The translations under genes and the position numbers were made by a program. Of a DNA stretch of 64,000 nucleotides, positions 11,337 through 24,179 are shown in pieces. The stretch spans positions 1,302,001 to 1,366,000 of the forward strand of contig JADANN010000352.1 in the NCBI GenBank assembly GCA_018806985.1. The letters run 5' to 3'. A model generated the notes under the pieces. That model did no database searches, was not told the DNA's origin, and worked only from the letters and a program-made list of their open reading frames with translations. The stretch is from Angiostrongylus vasorum. Its lineage: Eukaryota; Nematoda; Chromadorea; Rhabditida; Metastrongylidae. Positions within the stretch are counted from its first letter, which is position 1, and the number at the start of each line of letters is the position of its first letter.

Positions 11337-12175
11337 ATGCATACACACGCAGAAAATAACAATTCTTTACCATTCTGTTTCTTCCTATAGACTACTGTGA
11401 AGTATTTTTTTGAGGGTTTCACAGTAACGTAGAGTTCGTTCACTCAACTTATGACAATATGAGAAGTGTTGACAGGATTCAAAGCTGACTCGTCGTCGTC
11501 TCTTAAAAAAACTGGCAGGGCTTGGCATGAGGAAGTTGGGGAGCCTTGAATATTCAGTCTCGAAATTCGAAACATTCAACGAGTGAAGTTATGGAACTCG
11601 GAGAGTTCCACCATAATGAGACGTGTAGCTTGCATAGATTGGGAGCACGGACATGCATATATCAAACATCGATATTCACGAAAAACAAATGTAGTTGTTT
11701 TTTTCCTTCAGTTAGAGGTTGTAATTTACTACTGCAAGCTCAGAGAATATGGTTTGCAGTGAAAAAAATGTGTTCAGTCGGATATGGAAATCCTAGTTTA
11801 AGAAGTGCGGTCTAGCTGAAATTGGTGTGACCAACATCTAGTACGACTTGACTTCGATTTAATCATTATTTTTATTTTTGTGGTTTTCTTTTCTTTTTCT
11901 TTTGTTTTTTTCTGTTAATAACATTGTTGTGCTTTTCATAAAGACTCCATTTATCGTAGAAGACAATAACAATGTCTGCGTTAAATTTCGGAAGAAGAGA
12001 CTGAGATAAGGAGTGTATGACACAGAAGAGAACCGGAAAACTTTATTATTAAAAGAAATGAAATTTTGTGAAGATTTATGAGATATTGGTTTTAAAAATG
12101 TTTGGTTTCGCCTTTTGCTGACTTAATGTACTTCAGAGAAAGAATGTTCTTCAAAAATGGTTGAAAGCAAGAGAA
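11337..12175. other. Unassigned sequence
   Basis: Includes an 89-codon + frame (11,546-11,815) with no recognised domain and a T-rich tract near 11,870-11,920. Confidence 0.4.
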
Positions 12176-12312
12176 GAGGGGAAGAAAGAAGAAGAAAAAA
12201 AGAAAGAAAGAAAGAAAGAAAGAAAAAAAAGAAAAAAGGAAGAAAGAAAAAAAAGAAAGTAAGTAAGTAAGAAAGATAGAAAGAAAGCAAGAAAGAAAGA
12301 AAGAAAGAAAAC
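12176..12312. repeat. Polypurine (GAAA)n tract
   Basis: About 135 bases, almost all purines on the + strand, built from GAAA and GTAA units. A mirror-like purine tract of this kind can form triplex DNA in principle. Confidence 0.9.
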
Positions 12313-12635
12313 GGAGATTATCAAAAAAACATTGTTCTTCGTCTTAACCTGTCCTATTTTTTCTATTTTTACCTATTTCACGTTATCTTCACATCCCTTA
12401 AAATTGCAACTAAGAGTTTTTTTGAAAAAAATCTATCTCAATTTTTTTGTACACGGACCTAGAAATAATGTACGTTAATACCGCAAATGGATGTAAGCAA
12501 CTTCACTTAAAAAAATCTAGACAGTTACCGTTCGTCTAACAACTTTGACTAAAGAAAACAAAGCAAATGAATGAAAATCCTATTCGGACAATTCTTCAGG
12601 TGGCTTATCCTTAAGCAATCAAAGTGACTACTTGA
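12313..12635. other. Unassigned A+T-rich sequence
   Basis: Nothing recognised. Confidence 0.4.
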
Positions 12636-12810
12636 GGACAAAAGGATAAAGGATAAAGCCCTCGGCAATGATCAATCTCTGAGGCATGAGCCATGCATTA
12701 GACTCCTTTAAGTATCGTTGGAGGTGATTGAATGCATATCTGACTTTTGCAATGACTCGTGGTGGCCTACCGATGTATCGAGGCAGTGCTGCTATCCTCC
12801 CAGACAAAAC
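12636..12810 (-). mobile_element. SINE S1, promoter-less fragment
   Basis: It has the S1 tail (AAGGATAAAGGATAAAGCCC on the + strand) and body up to CCCAGACAA, then the match stops abruptly. Only the 3' portion of the element is present, so it is a 5'-truncated insertion. Confidence 0.75.
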
Positions 12811-13344
12811 TACCTGATGGTAGTAATGTGCTCGATCTCAATCAAATGGGTGGTATTTAATATGAAAGGATCACAAAGTTTAAAAGACATATTGAAACAA
12901 GAAAAAGAAAAAAGAAAACACATGAAATGGATATAATATTAAAATGTCGTAAGAACTAGATTAATTTCGAAAGAGTTTACGTTGTTTTTTTGACACAGCA
13001 CCACTCAGAAGACGACGACTGACACCTCTTCTCTCCCTAATAGAGATCGCGCACATAATAGCTTCGTCACTGGAGTAAGAATTGTCGTAATGTTCACATA
13101 AAAAAACGAGACTCCATGATGTTAAATAGCAGCCCCATATATAAAGCAGACGATTTCGGATTACATAGCTACGATGCCTTCATTAATTAAATCGCTATGT
13201 TTCCGCGATCTATTCTGACTCGAAAACAAAAACTCCTCAGCTCTTAATACACTCAGCATTCACTGAAAATAGCCTGCTTATTATCCTTATAACACAGCTC
13301 GAACTCTTTTCATGACTCTATGAAGATATGTTTAAGCAACAGTT
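12811..13344. other. Unassigned sequence
   Basis: No supported gene or repeat. Confidence 0.4.
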
Positions 13345-13490
13345 CTAGAGTTAGTCTTCTGAAGAAGGCAATACTGCTGAAACGTCAGCTACTGTTGTGT
13401 TGTATGTTTTTGTAGGGAACTAAACATATGCTGTATAGCAACGTCGCGATTGCTTAACAAGAAAACGACGCGTTCTAGAGTCATTTGCTT
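13345..13490 (+). mobile_element. PLE 3'-end fragment with hammerhead-like motif
   Basis: It matches the 3' end of the PLE locus (58.66-58.80 kb): CTGAAGAAGGCAATACTGCT, GAAACGTCAGCTACTGTTGT, and further on CGCGATTGCT and AAGAAAACGACGCG. The hammerhead core reads CTGAAGA, stem II GGC/GCT, then GAA, ACGT and C. The stem I 5' strand is weaker here. Confidence 0.65.
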
Positions 13491-14614
13491 AGAAGACTTT
13501 TTCCAGCTGCTAGAAAGTGCTCTTTTTTTTGGAATATAGCACGTTTTTCCTTTGTTGTCCAAAGCTGTCATTATAACTGCTATAGGGCAAAGATTAGACA
13601 TTTTTAAAAAACTCGAAAACTGACCAGTCATATATTCAAGACTATTACGGTAACATACTAGTTTTCAGATCAGCTCTCATGACAAGGTTATAATTCTTTA
13701 TTGTGGCTAGCTTTTCGGTGCTATCGATTCTTCTCATCTTAACGAGTCGGGTCAAGTATCGTACACAATAGTGGTTCTTATGAAGCTCTGAGTTCCAGTG
13801 CATCGAGTCGAATCCAGTGATGTAGAATACCACTGCTTCAATTACTCTCGTTTTTTTGTTCTATTTTTATTATTTTATTTTTATTTATTTTATTTCAATA
13901 CATTTTTCGTACTATTATATTTGTTAGTCTGCTTCTTGAGATACTCCACTCTATCCAATTCGAGTCAACGCGACTTTTCGACCTCCCAACGAGACTCCAA
14001 ATCTCGCATTCATCGTAAGGATTAACTGCACTGGAATTAGGAGCTTGAATCGCTGCCGATCGTTTGAAGATGGTGACGATGGAACGTTAGCCACAATATG
14101 GTCCTGTTACAACATTATGTAAGCTGGTCAACAGAAGTACGTACTGATTATTGATGGCTAGATTAAACGAAAATCGATTTCCAAAAATATCACCACTGTT
14201 GCAGAAGAATTAATGTAGGTCCACACATCGTCATAAATTAAGGAATGGTGTAGAAACGTTGGCCACAAATTGAAAGATCGATGATTACGACTGGTATTTC
14301 TTTCTAGGATTTAAAATGTGAGGTGCATTTTCAGATACTATAAAAATATGAATACAAGCTGGAGTGTAAAGAATTTCTTCTCTAAGTCTAGCATGTCAGT
14401 TTCTTTTATTGTGCTCTGTGCGCATTCGAATGCTGTGTTTATAGATACCAGATGTCACATGAATGAATGGCAATGTGCGAATGGACTAGATGCTTACATA
14501 GCCCGTTTTTCAGCGCGCGACTAACTGCCTATGCTTTTTTATGGCTTTACGATTTTATGGAAAGACACTTTCAAAGTGGTTTAAATTTTGAATAATTTTG
14601 TTAAAGTGTTAGTT
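13491..14614. other. Unassigned A+T-rich sequence
   Basis: Short frames at 13,389-13,631 (-), 13,645-13,833 (-), 13,798-14,025 (+) and 14,318-14,524 (+). The T-rich stretch at 13,850-13,920 gives a Phe/Tyr/Leu-rich frame of no significance. Confidence 0.4.
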
Positions 14615-14790
14615 TTGTTCATTCGAGCGGTTCTCCATTGGATTCGATATGATGCGATCACGAGACCCATATCGGAAGAAGGGAAGAACTGTGGACGATC
14701 GACTGAGATCATCGGCTCTAAAGAAGACAAGTAGGTCAAAGCGTTAACCGAATGAAGTTCTTTGTCGACCTTGTGTTAGGTTATCAATAA
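14615..14790 (+). mobile_element. PLE-type fragment, second hammerhead subfamily
   Basis: It shares the block order TCATTCGA, GGTTCTCCATTG, GATCATCGGCTCT and CGTTAACCGAAT with fragments at 21.1, 39.4, 40.5 (-) and 47.9 (-) kb. The hammerhead-like part (about 14,705-14,752) is decayed in the core (CTAAAGA). Confidence 0.55.
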
Positions 14791-16424
14791 AATTATGCCC
14801 ATTAGTTCTGTTTTTCAGTGTGAAAGTAACAAGTGGTGATTATAGAACTAAATATGAAGAAAATAAACTGAACTTCGATCGTATCAGACTCTTCCAGGCA
14901 AGACGACAAAAAATTGGACAACGAAACACCCATTGAACTAAGTTTATTTACACTATGATTCAGTTTTCGAAGAAAGAAAAATTGGGTCATTAAACCAAAT
15001 GAGCCAAACATTGAATGGATGTCATGAAACTAGCCACGCTAACACTTCGAAAACAAACTGTAGGAACCAGAGGTAAAAAAATGAAAAGAAAAAAAACGTC
15101 ATGGGTCAAGAAACCGTGGCATGTACTAAATACTACAAGGCTCTTTTTCTTTCTCTTTTCTTTTTTCTGACAAGACACTGGTACTGGGCGTGGTACTATT
15201 CGACTAGACATTGTTAACTCGACTAGTTCAATTTTTTGAAACACTTTATTGAAACATTATAGAACATGGAATTCTATGGTTACCATAAGACGTATGCAAC
15301 TTCACTGAGAGTTAGCTACAGATATAATCTCGTTGAGAAGGCATATCTAGAATTTCCAAGTGACAGGAAACCGACCATGAAATGAACGAGAAAAAAAGTG
15401 GGAATGATTAAGAAAAGAAAAAAACCCATCCGTAGTTTGTTCGGTAAAGTCCGACGAAAATCGACTACTTTATTCAATTCCGTGCAAAAACTGTCAAAGA
15501 ACTATGGAATAAGTAAGCTTTGAATGACAACAGTGAGAGTCATATGAATGTTGAATCCTAGTGTGAAGTCAAAAATGGCATTTCATTACGAGCGGCTCGG
15601 GTCAAGAATTCTTTTACCTGGAAATCGAGCACACTTCTTTAGTTAGCTTCGAGAAACAACAATGTACAACCCAGTGCACCCTTGGCTTTTTCAACCGGGA
15701 AAAAACAGAAAAGGTGAAGGATGTTTGAAAAGAAACTGAAGAGAAAATCGACCGTACAATAGATTGCTGGTCTGTGAACTAATGCTATAAGAAGAAAAAA
15801 AAGAAAATAAATAGAGCGTGTAATTCGTCTATAAGTATGAGCGCGTGTATTACTCGAGTAGGACACGTTAAATGAAGGCGGTCTCCTGGGGAAGCTTAAA
15901 AAATCTGTGTACCTGATTCGATAGCACTTCGATTGAAAAAGAGCTGTGTAGCGAAAAACGAAACTAAAGGTTAGGCCTTTAGTGACGACATATAGGGAAA
16001 CTTTATGGAATTAGATAAATTCAGTGTTGAACAGAAGTTTTTCGAGAGCAGAACGTGGTGACAAGACGTTTTAGTCGAAGGTTCAAATTTTTTCATTAAA
16101 GAGTGACAATTGAAAGAATATATTCAAACTTGAACAGACGAAATACGAAAGATGATTAATTGACACGATGAAAGACAACGATAAAGGCGGTTGTTGGATA
16201 GACAGACTTAATCACGCCCCATCCATCGAGAGACCTCATTGACGTCGCTGCGACGACAATGAAGCTGACGATGAACAACGTTCAGCTTAGGTAAACAGCT
16301 ACTGGTTCCCTGGTCTACGAGATCGAATCCGCTCACAACCTGATCAACGCTACACTTTTAATATTGAATGATCATGAGTTTTAAGAAGAAAACTACTTTC
16401 TCGAGACGTATGAAAGATAACACA
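14791..16424. other. Unassigned sequence
   Basis: About 1.6 kb with only short frames (for example 14,990-15,244 and 15,639-15,866, both -). No recognised domain or repeat. Confidence 0.4.
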
Positions 16425-16728
16425 AAGGATAAAGGGTAAAGGATAAATCTTCCTGCGTTGATCAATCCCTTTAGAAATTTTGAATGAATTGGATTTCACC
16501 AAGCATGTTTAGACGTCTTCAAATGTATACATGGCCTATACAGTTATTTGGAGGTGGCTTACCGACGTTTCGGACCACTGCTGCTCTCCACCCAGAAGGG
16601 TCTGGTACTACTTTGCCGGCATCGCAGAAATGGAACGGTTGGTGAGCTTGGGGAGCGAGATCGAACTCTTGCAAGTTCTGATCATGCAAAGGGAAAAATG
16701 GCATGTATGCGAGCGTAGGTGGCACATA
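16425..16728 (-). mobile_element. SINE S1, diverged
   Basis: On the + strand the tail reads AAAGGATAAAGGGTAAAGGA, showing the tandem AAAGGAT-type 3' repeat of the family most clearly. The body GTTGATCAATCCC and the promoter-side GAGATCGAACTC (inverted B box region) are recognisable. Confidence 0.7.
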
Positions 16729-17589
16729 AAATAACTGTGAAACAAAGTGATTTGACGAGCTTGTAAGAAGAACCTGTGCACCAGAAGACTCCGAGATACT
16801 GTCATTTTACCATTCTAGACAGCGAAATTCCATTTTCATCACAGAAAAATTGTTGAATATGTTAAAAATCCAGTCATCCTGATCGATAGATCCCAATAAT
16901 TCGGAGGGTTCATCCTTCAAAATATCGCATCGGTTTCCTCTTGAGATCAATCTTCTTAGGCAATGCAAGATTGGCAGTTGGTCGATAGACGGTAATAATC
17001 ACTATTTAAATTTCACTCAAAAAAAGATGTCAAGGAAAAAAGTCATCTTCATGGAAACGAGTAATATACTATTTAAATTCAGTAACTGAAGGATTTCAGA
17101 TGTTTCAAAGAGAAAGCAACAGAGAATCTCAACAGTGCTGATGTTTCTATACAAAAACTAAGTCAAAGTTTAGCAGTTCATTTAAATCGAAAACAAAAAT
17201 CGAATGTGAAGCTCGATTGGGTAAGGAAATGCAAAGGTATTCTTCGGCTAAAGGAGCACTTACTGAGGAAAACCAATATTATGGCGCAGACGGAGGTGAC
17301 AGATCAGGTTTTGTCATGTAAAAACATAAAGGATAGAGCCATAAATCGAGCAATCGCAGATTATTTTTTAAATCATTTTGTGCCAACTTATTACTTAATC
17401 TTTTGCTTAAAAAAATGTCCACTGCTCAAGGGAACTACTAATGAGTTCTGATCTAGAATGAAAACAAATGCAAGGAACAATGGACCTTACCAGGAGTCAC
17501 ATCTTTGCCTTTAAATGAGAGAACAGTCAAAAAATCTGTCTTTGTAAACGAAATGGAAATCACTTGAACCCGGAGAATTATCCCAACAT
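16729..17589. other. Unassigned; 81-codon frame
   Basis: A + strand frame at 17,206-17,451 is Lys-rich and unrecognised. Nothing else is supported. Confidence 0.35.
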
Positions 17590-17960
17590 AAAAGACCGCT
17601 ATTCATTATTACACAATAAACATCCGGACGGCTGGATATTATTCTGGAAGATTTTCGACTTTAAATCCATTCTTTCGTCGACTTTCTTCAAATCAATTTC
17701 GGTGCCAATGTTGTCCCGCCTTGTAATGGCTAAATGGGAAGGCTTTATTCTTGCATTGCGAACTGCGATGTACACAACTGGCATTCGTCCCTCAACAGGG
17801 TCTCCTATGCTGAGAATCAATTTGATACTTTCACCAGCGATTCTGGTTAAGAGTGGACCAATGCTAGGAACTACTTATGATGGATGGTGACAGCTCGTGT
17901 TGGCGACGTCAGTGGCTTCCAGTAAGGTTATCTCGAGATTCCTGAAACAGGAAATCCACC
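17590..17960 (-). pseudogene. R3-related open frame (YIAVR motif)
   Basis: On the - strand an open stretch of about 90 codons (from about 17,872 to the stop at 17,599; no ATG at its start) reads GDPVEGRMPVVYIAVRNARI followed by KPSH. The + strand R3 repeat at 28.7 kb reads RDPARGRISSLYIAVRHSGT followed by PPSH. Several differences are at third codon positions (GCAGTTCGC against GCAGTCCGA), which hints at past coding constraint. Upstream, GGAATCTCGAG at about 17,937 resembles the R3 block GGAATCCCGAG. This is either an exon of the gene from which R3 captured sequence, or an older R3 copy. A GTAATA donor-like site lies near 17,605. Product unknown. Confidence 0.4.
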
Positions 17961-18414
17961 CCGAATATCCATACAACATATGAACATACTAGTTATTTAA
18001 AGTCCTATCGTCAATATCCTTCTTGTTCGGCTAGATGAATCCCATCATCAAACTCTTCATAAGAATAGAAGATTAAGTTAATTTTGAGAACTGCTGAAGT
18101 CTAAAGAAAATTATAAGCAGTCACGTACTTTCCAACATGTCCTGTAGTAAAATGCGGTCACATCTACCTTCTAGAAATAATGAAGCGCCCATATTTTGCA
18201 TTCCCAATCTCTTTTTTTGCCTGTAATCACATAGTAAGTTCCCAGCGAATGAAAACATCCATTACTCTCAGTGAGCCACCTAGAGCAATCGATGCTATTG
18301 CAGAACGTAATCAAAAGAAATGCTGTTGACTTTACAGACTCAGACGGCACTTAGACAAGCTAAAAAATTAGTTATAAAGGTTAAAGTAAAAAGCTGGCTG
18401 GGATAAAGGCAAAG
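17961..18414. other. Unassigned sequence
   Basis: Nothing recognised. Confidence 0.4.
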
Positions 18415-18585
18415 CAACGGAATGAGCTGGTAGAGTGGATAGCACATGACACTCTGGAATAGATAATCTCGGATTTTAAGTTTTCCTGTCGTTCCGAGTT
18501 TTTGCTCATATATCAGCATTTTGTAATTGTATTTCACATTAAACTTTGCCATAAAAAAGATTAGGCAGTAATAAAAAGTGAAAAC
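18415..18585 (+). mobile_element. SINE S2-related, diverged
   Basis: The tail block TTTGCTCATATATCAGCATT, then ATTTCACATTAAACTTTGCC and AGATTAGGCAGTAATAAAAA follow the S2 order. The promoter part (GAGCTGGTAGAGTGGATAGC) resembles a tRNA A-box region. Confidence 0.6.
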
Positions 18586-19849
18586 ACTGGGAAAAAAGAC
18601 TCAGAAAAGAGAATAGTGATCCTGAGACTAAGCACAAGAACAACACTTGTGACAGATCTCGACAAAAAGGGCGTTAAGATGGTTTCTAGGGAGAGAACGG
18701 TTAGAAGAAAAGTGGTGGTTGTAAGTAAAAAGCCGTTGTGTTGTTATCAGTTATCGGTATAAAAAACTTAAGAATTCGCTGCATTTTGCCATGAATATGA
18801 ATGATGACCGAAGACTCAGCGCAGCTTGATGCAACCGTTGGTTGCGCTTATGTGAAGCGTGAACAAGAAAACCGTCATTATAAAACGAAGTTCTTTTCGC
18901 AGATTCAGTAGAGATATAGACAGTTTACGCTTTTTGAAACAAACAAGCGAAGTTAACGAGAAAGCAGCGATATGAATTGACAGAACCTAGCAGCCAAATA
19001 AATGTTTTAACGCCGAGATAAGATCGTTCATACGAAAAACCTTCCTGCATCCAGATCTCTATTCAACGATGAATCACGATCTGGTTCGTCCGAAGCAAAG
19101 TTTCTATGCTTTTTATTGGGATTAACTTGTCACTTGACCGGTGTAGTGGGACAGTATCATAGTTTTCACATAATTTTTATTTCTGTGTGTTGTTTCTGAC
19201 AGATGGCTACCCATGGGAATCGCGCCGAGCTCCAGTGAGACACTGTTTAAAAAATGGAGCACTTCTTGAAAAACTCATGTAACTGCTGCTTCTGAAAACA
19301 AGCGCTGCATAACCTCCGATATAGCACTTTGGTACTTGACTGCACTTTTTTTTGAGAGAATCAGTCTATTAGAAGCGTTGTACATGCATACAAGCATGTC
19401 GAATAATGTTTACATAGAACCATGGATACATGGTGAAGTGCTCAGAGGTATCCTATTACTAAAAAAACTGTAAAGTGAAATGTTTTGCGCAAAACCGAAA
19501 GTTGTGATGCCTACCGTGTCCCTTTAACAAAGAGAACCTCAACTATTAGATCTGACGCGTGATAGTGTTGAATGGACCGATCTCACCAGTACTCAAACCT
19601 CAGTCACACGATAAATAAGGGAATTAGGTGAGAACAGAGTACTCTTATGACCACATAATTAATTTTTCACACATTTTTCAATATGAAATAATAAGCGACT
19701 TCCTAGGGCCGTCGTCATTCAAAAGACCGGTCATGAAACTCGGCAATCATTGAATTGCTGTGGTTGTAAGCCAAGCAAGTAAGTATGTATGAGCCTTTGT
19801 GTAACTCGATTCCACCTAGCTTCGCAGAAGTTATGGAACATATGACTTT
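18586..19849. other. Unassigned sequence
   Basis: About 1.26 kb without supported frames or repeats. Confidence 0.4.
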
Positions 19850-20022
19850 TGGGGACATACCAATAAATCAGCTAGGTATTTTCACCATCTCAGACAAGTT
19901 TAGCGCCGATATGCCGACACTGATGTGAAAGCGTGATAAGCATGATGTGCCCAGGAGAAGGGATCAAACCAACGACCACTTGTGTATTCGAGCTACCTCT
20001 AAGCACTGCGATACCCCCCTGT
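19850..20022 (-). mobile_element. SINE S1, decayed
   Basis: The block order of S1 on the - strand is still visible: CATCTCAGACAAGTTTAGCG, GCCGACACTGATG, GGGATCAAACCAACGACCAC (inverted B box region) and GCACTGCGATACC (inverted A box). Confidence 0.55.
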
Positions 20023-20119
20023 ACTGGTAGTTAATTAGTTCTTGAATTTCAGACTCAAGACAAGTATGGGGAAAAACTATATCATATTGCTCAACGAAAA
20101 TGGCGGAACAAAAATTGTG

Positions 20120-20200
20120 CACACCTACAGAAAAAGCTCCAAAAGGCGAATCAAGTCTGTCGGTAATCGAAGTCGTTAGAATTTTCTGTGTAGGTGTTTG
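20120..20200. repeat. Inverted repeat (hairpin)
   Basis: ACACCTACAGAAAA at about 20,122 is complementary to TTTTCTGTGTAGGTGT at about 20,184, except for a 2-base insertion, with about 48 bases between. No further terminal repeat or coding content. Confidence 0.6.
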
Positions 20201-21134
20201 TCATATTGATCCGACAACATTTGAGATCCACTGACATCTCAGTATAGAAAAAATACACACTTTACTTCCGTTTTCTTTTTCTGCGACGCCATTTTCTAGT
20301 ACTCAGACAATGGATTGTGTCGTTTCTAGATTGCATTAGCGGTCATGTGAGTACGTAACCATTGACAGGGAATGTTTCTATTTTACTCTCCTCAGAAAGG
20401 AAAATTATGAAAGGAGATCTTTTCGTTAGTAGATTTTATAGATAAAGTGAAAATTTCTGCTGTTCCGCTGTGAATAGATGAGCAACTGTAGTAATAGTGA
20501 AAGTTGAGCATATTTTTTTTTCCAAAGGGAGAAGCTTTATGGAAAACGAGAAGCATAAACATCGACTAAAGCTAGGGACGAAGAGAGGATGTTGGGAATG
20601 CTTAGTACTGGTTTATGGCAAGCAGAAGGTGGAAATAGAAATAGTTCACATAGATGATTTTCCATGCAACAGTAGTACTTAGATGTCCATGTGACTTTTA
20701 GTCGAATATTCTGTTCTTTTCTGGAAAGAAATCAAAACACTTTTGAAATGACCACATTGCCGATGGCTAACGAAGTTGCGTATAAACAATGAAGCGTTTA
20801 CGAAGTCCGTCTAGAGCGACGTCTAGCAGCGAAAGATGTTTTCGCTGAAGGGAATTAGAGTATATCCTTTCGTCACAGGACATAATATGTGGTTTTCAAA
20901 ATCGATTTTAACCTTTTCACTTTGTATCCATGGTCTGCTTCCTTATGATTGTTGGTCTCTTTGTGAAACGGTGACCGCTGAGACAGTTTTATATTGCCAT
21001 GCCTATCATTTGCCCGTTACTGATCAAATAACTCCAGTTAGAGCCAATAAAGTGACTAGTTCTCTTCTTAGAGAGTTTTCTTTAGATTGTTCGGATCATA
21101 ACTAAATAAAAAACCGTCATATATAAAAGAACAA
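20201..21134. other. Unassigned; two weak frames
   Basis: + strand frames of 61 codons (20,497-20,682, Lys/Glu-rich) and 89 codons (20,836-21,105). Neither shows a domain I recognise, and splice sites could not be assigned. Confidence 0.3.
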
Positions 21135-21292
21135 CGCCGATTGAGATCATTTTATTCGAATGGTGCTCCACTGAAGAAGATTCGCCTTGATACGACGAAG
21201 AAGTTCCACAGCGAGATGAGGAACGACTGTGGATCATCGGCTCCGAAAAAGACGAAGATGTCGAAACGTTAGCCGGATAAAATTCATAACAT
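21135..21292 (+). mobile_element. PLE-type fragment, second hammerhead subfamily
   Basis: TTCGAATGGTGCTCCACTGA leads into the hammerhead-like motif. It is the best structural match in this subfamily; relatives lie at 14.6, 26.9, 39.4, 40.5 and 47.9 kb. Confidence 0.6.
21239..21274 (+). ncRNA. Hammerhead ribozyme-like motif, subfamily 2
   Basis: Stem I is GGCT (21,239-21,242) with AGCC (21,271-21,274). Stem II is GAC (21,251-21,253) with GTC (21,260-21,262). GAA (21,263-21,265) and ACGT (21,266-21,269) follow, then T21270 at the cleavage position. The CUGANGA core is degraded to CCGAAAA here, so this copy is probably inactive, but both helices are intact. Confidence 0.4.
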
Positions 21293-21657
21293 CCTCGTAT
21301 GAGCTGAACAATCCAAAGTAGTATATTGTAAGATAAACCCAATTTTTCGATTTTTGTTCAGTTTTTATTTTGGTGAAATGCTCTAACGTCTGAGTGATAG
21401 GATAATTTCGTGAAACTACGACAGTAAGAGGTTAAGAGTATTTTTTAAACTTCCTAGAAAGTCATAAAGCAGTTGTTTATTGATCACTCTCATTTGTGAG
21501 TTTTTTAAACGACTTCATTGAAGTTGTAAAAAGAAAACCATGCCACAGCAATCATAATTAGTATGAACTGCTGAAGGCATGAAGAGTCACTATTTAGGAA
21601 GTCAGACATCAATTAATTGTTTACATGCATTATAGCCCTTAAGCCCTTATTTATCAA
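21293..21657. other. Unassigned sequence
   Basis: Nothing recognised. Confidence 0.4.
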
Positions 21658-21918
21658 CACGCGTGGCACAGTGGTCAGAGGTGCAGTGCAATACATACAT
21701 GATCTTTGGTTCGATCCCACACCTCCGGCTCACCAAGCCAGAGTCAGAAAATCAAAGTAAGTTTTGTCTGGTGAGATAGCAGCAACAATGTTTGTTACAT
21801 CGGTAGGCCACAGAAAATCATTGCATAGGCCAGATATGTACTTAATCACCAATAACGATCCTTGATAAAGTCAACTGCATGAGGTATCTTTTAGAGATTG
21901 ATCAATGCTGAAAAGGAT
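21658..21918 (+). mobile_element. SINE family S1
   Basis: A box TGGCACAGTGG and a canonical B box GGTTCGATCCC (21,710-21,720) are followed by the body (GGTAGGCCACAGAAAATCAT) and GATTGATCAATGCTGA near the end. The B box is closest here to the tRNA consensus. Confidence 0.85.
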
Positions 21919-24179
21919 TCGGCTTTAATAGCTTTAAATTCTGTCCCTAATCATAAACGAGTTTCTTATAACAGTATGTTGCAAAGTACTTGTACTTTAC
22001 TACAAGAAGCATTGAGGAAAACTGCAAAAAGACTTTTTGTGTTTTTTAAAAAAGTTGTTCTCTATGGAATAATATGACGACAGGCAACTGGAAGGAAGAA
22101 AATAAACAAAGTAAAAAAAAAGTGCTTAGCAGTTTCAACCAACTGACTTGAATCGACTGCCTACTTTTTTCTACCATCGTTTAAACTCAGCCATTATGTC
22201 AATCATTCATTGCAATGTGAAATATGTCAAAACGCTCGTATAATATCAATCCGGCAGTTCAACGACAGTTCAGTTCAACTTTCAATTGCGATTTCATCTC
22301 TATGGATCTAGAATTCTCCGAGAATTGATTTATCTTGGCTTGAACAGTGAAATAACTCTTCAGATTTATGATACCCCAGATCTCATAGTGCTTAGCATAA
22401 GAGCTGTCAACAAGAGGAGGAAAGAGAGACATAGACTGAAGAAAAAAATCCACTTTGGTTAATGACTATTAACTACCAATAAGTGGCAATGAAATTTTTT
22501 TTCTAACGCTAAAGATGAAGGCTTCCTTCCTCTTCAAAGTTAGATGAGCAGCAAGTTTAGATGAGAAATACAGTGAAAGCTAGGCAGAGACAATCAATGA
22601 ACTTCTCCATATTTCGTTGTTACCACAATTTCAAAATTAGGATTGACGATATGCTGGATAAACAGTGTCTTAAAAAGGCTAGTGCAGGTGTCGTAAATTA
22701 TGTTTAAAAGATTCCACATTGGACTAAATCAGTTGTTTTACTTATTTATTAGACACGTTCAACGGTTGGCCTCCATAAAGTGAGTTCACCAAAATATCCA
22801 TTTGACTGGCGTCTTACTAGTTCGACGAACTTTTTTCTTTGTGGGCAACGAACCATAGTGAGTATAAATTGAGCTCGTTCTTACCCACGGTGACCACATC
22901 GTGAATAGATCGCTTCTCTAGCATAGCACTGCGATTTGATATCGAGGAACAAAACCTGGTTAAGGAGAGGCCACAAGCCATTACGGCGATTGTGGTTAAG
23001 ATTCTTTGAGTGTTTACCAGTTAATCTTCAAAATTCTGCTTTGCTCGGCCGGCTTTGCTGAATCTGGTCGTCGAGGTCGCTATGAACTCTGCATTTGGTC
23101 GCTTTTGTGTGATTCGAGGTAACCCTCATGTCACCTTTCCGATGGCTCATTTCGTAACCTTAACTATATTTTATTTTTGACTGCGTATTGTCTAGATCTT
23201 CTGGGCATACATTAAATGAGAAAAAGGCTGCGGAATTGTAGAAGAGAGCGCCGTCCCAGAGATTCATCGTCTTCTTCGGTATGTTCTGCTTTACTAATCG
23301 CTGTGATGAGGTTAATAGCAGTCATAACTTTGTGATAGTGACACATTCACCGTTTGCAGATAGGGAGATGGAGATAAGACAGTAGCGTAAAGAGCAAATG
23401 CGTTTTTCGGGAAAATAGGCTCCTTTAAGCTCAGTGAAAATCCTGCTTTCCCTTTCTTTCTCTTGGCTGAAATAGGGCATAGACGACAACTCACGCAATT
23501 TTACTGAATATCCTTACCAGTTGAATTTAATAGGTGTGAAGAACAACTAAACAATAGTACCTGGAAAGAAAAAGCTTCATTAACTCTAAAATGTACCGAG
23601 GAGAAGAACAAAAAAAAAGAAGGGAAAATAATCCTTAACTGGGTAATTTCGTTAAGAGGAAAAAAATGCAAAGACGCCTTCGTCATGGACTTTTAGATTT
23701 ATTTTTGTGAACGAAAATGTCCATCAATGTATCACGTGGTTGAAATTTCTCTACATCTATCAACAGTCCAGCCAGATCAACTCGAGTTTACTTTAGGATG
23801 AAATTGATACGTTAGAGTAAAACAACCGTGACCGGAATATTGGCAATGAATGTCGTCGGAGGCTGTGATGATACGACTGAAAAACTATAGATCGCTATGG
23901 ATCATTCTTAGGTCGATTACAATTTTGTAGTTGAGGAGAATATGTAATAATGCTAAAGGGCTTCCCATGAGCTTCCGGGAAAAAGAGTTGGACTTGCTTC
24001 TTCTTCTAATACTTTGCGTCTTTTTTAACACAAAGCGTTGAAGGTTTCGCTAAACATTTCTATATTAATGCTATTCTAGTTCCTGTCTAGCCAAAGATTT
24101 GGGGGTAGAATGCGAAAAAAAGTGAGCTAACAGCGTTTTTTTGACTAGCATTCGATGAACTGTTAACATTGAATGGTTT
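21919..24179. other. Unassigned sequence, 2.26 kb
   Basis: The longest stretch without any repeat family I can name. Only short frames occur (22,259-22,453, 23,312-23,494 and 23,501-23,686, all -). No exon-like conservation was evident. Confidence 0.4.

Noticed and set aside
10865..11443. Long frames (up to 192 codons) on both strands
   Set aside because: They are translations of the (ACAT)n microsatellite, which has no stop in several frames.
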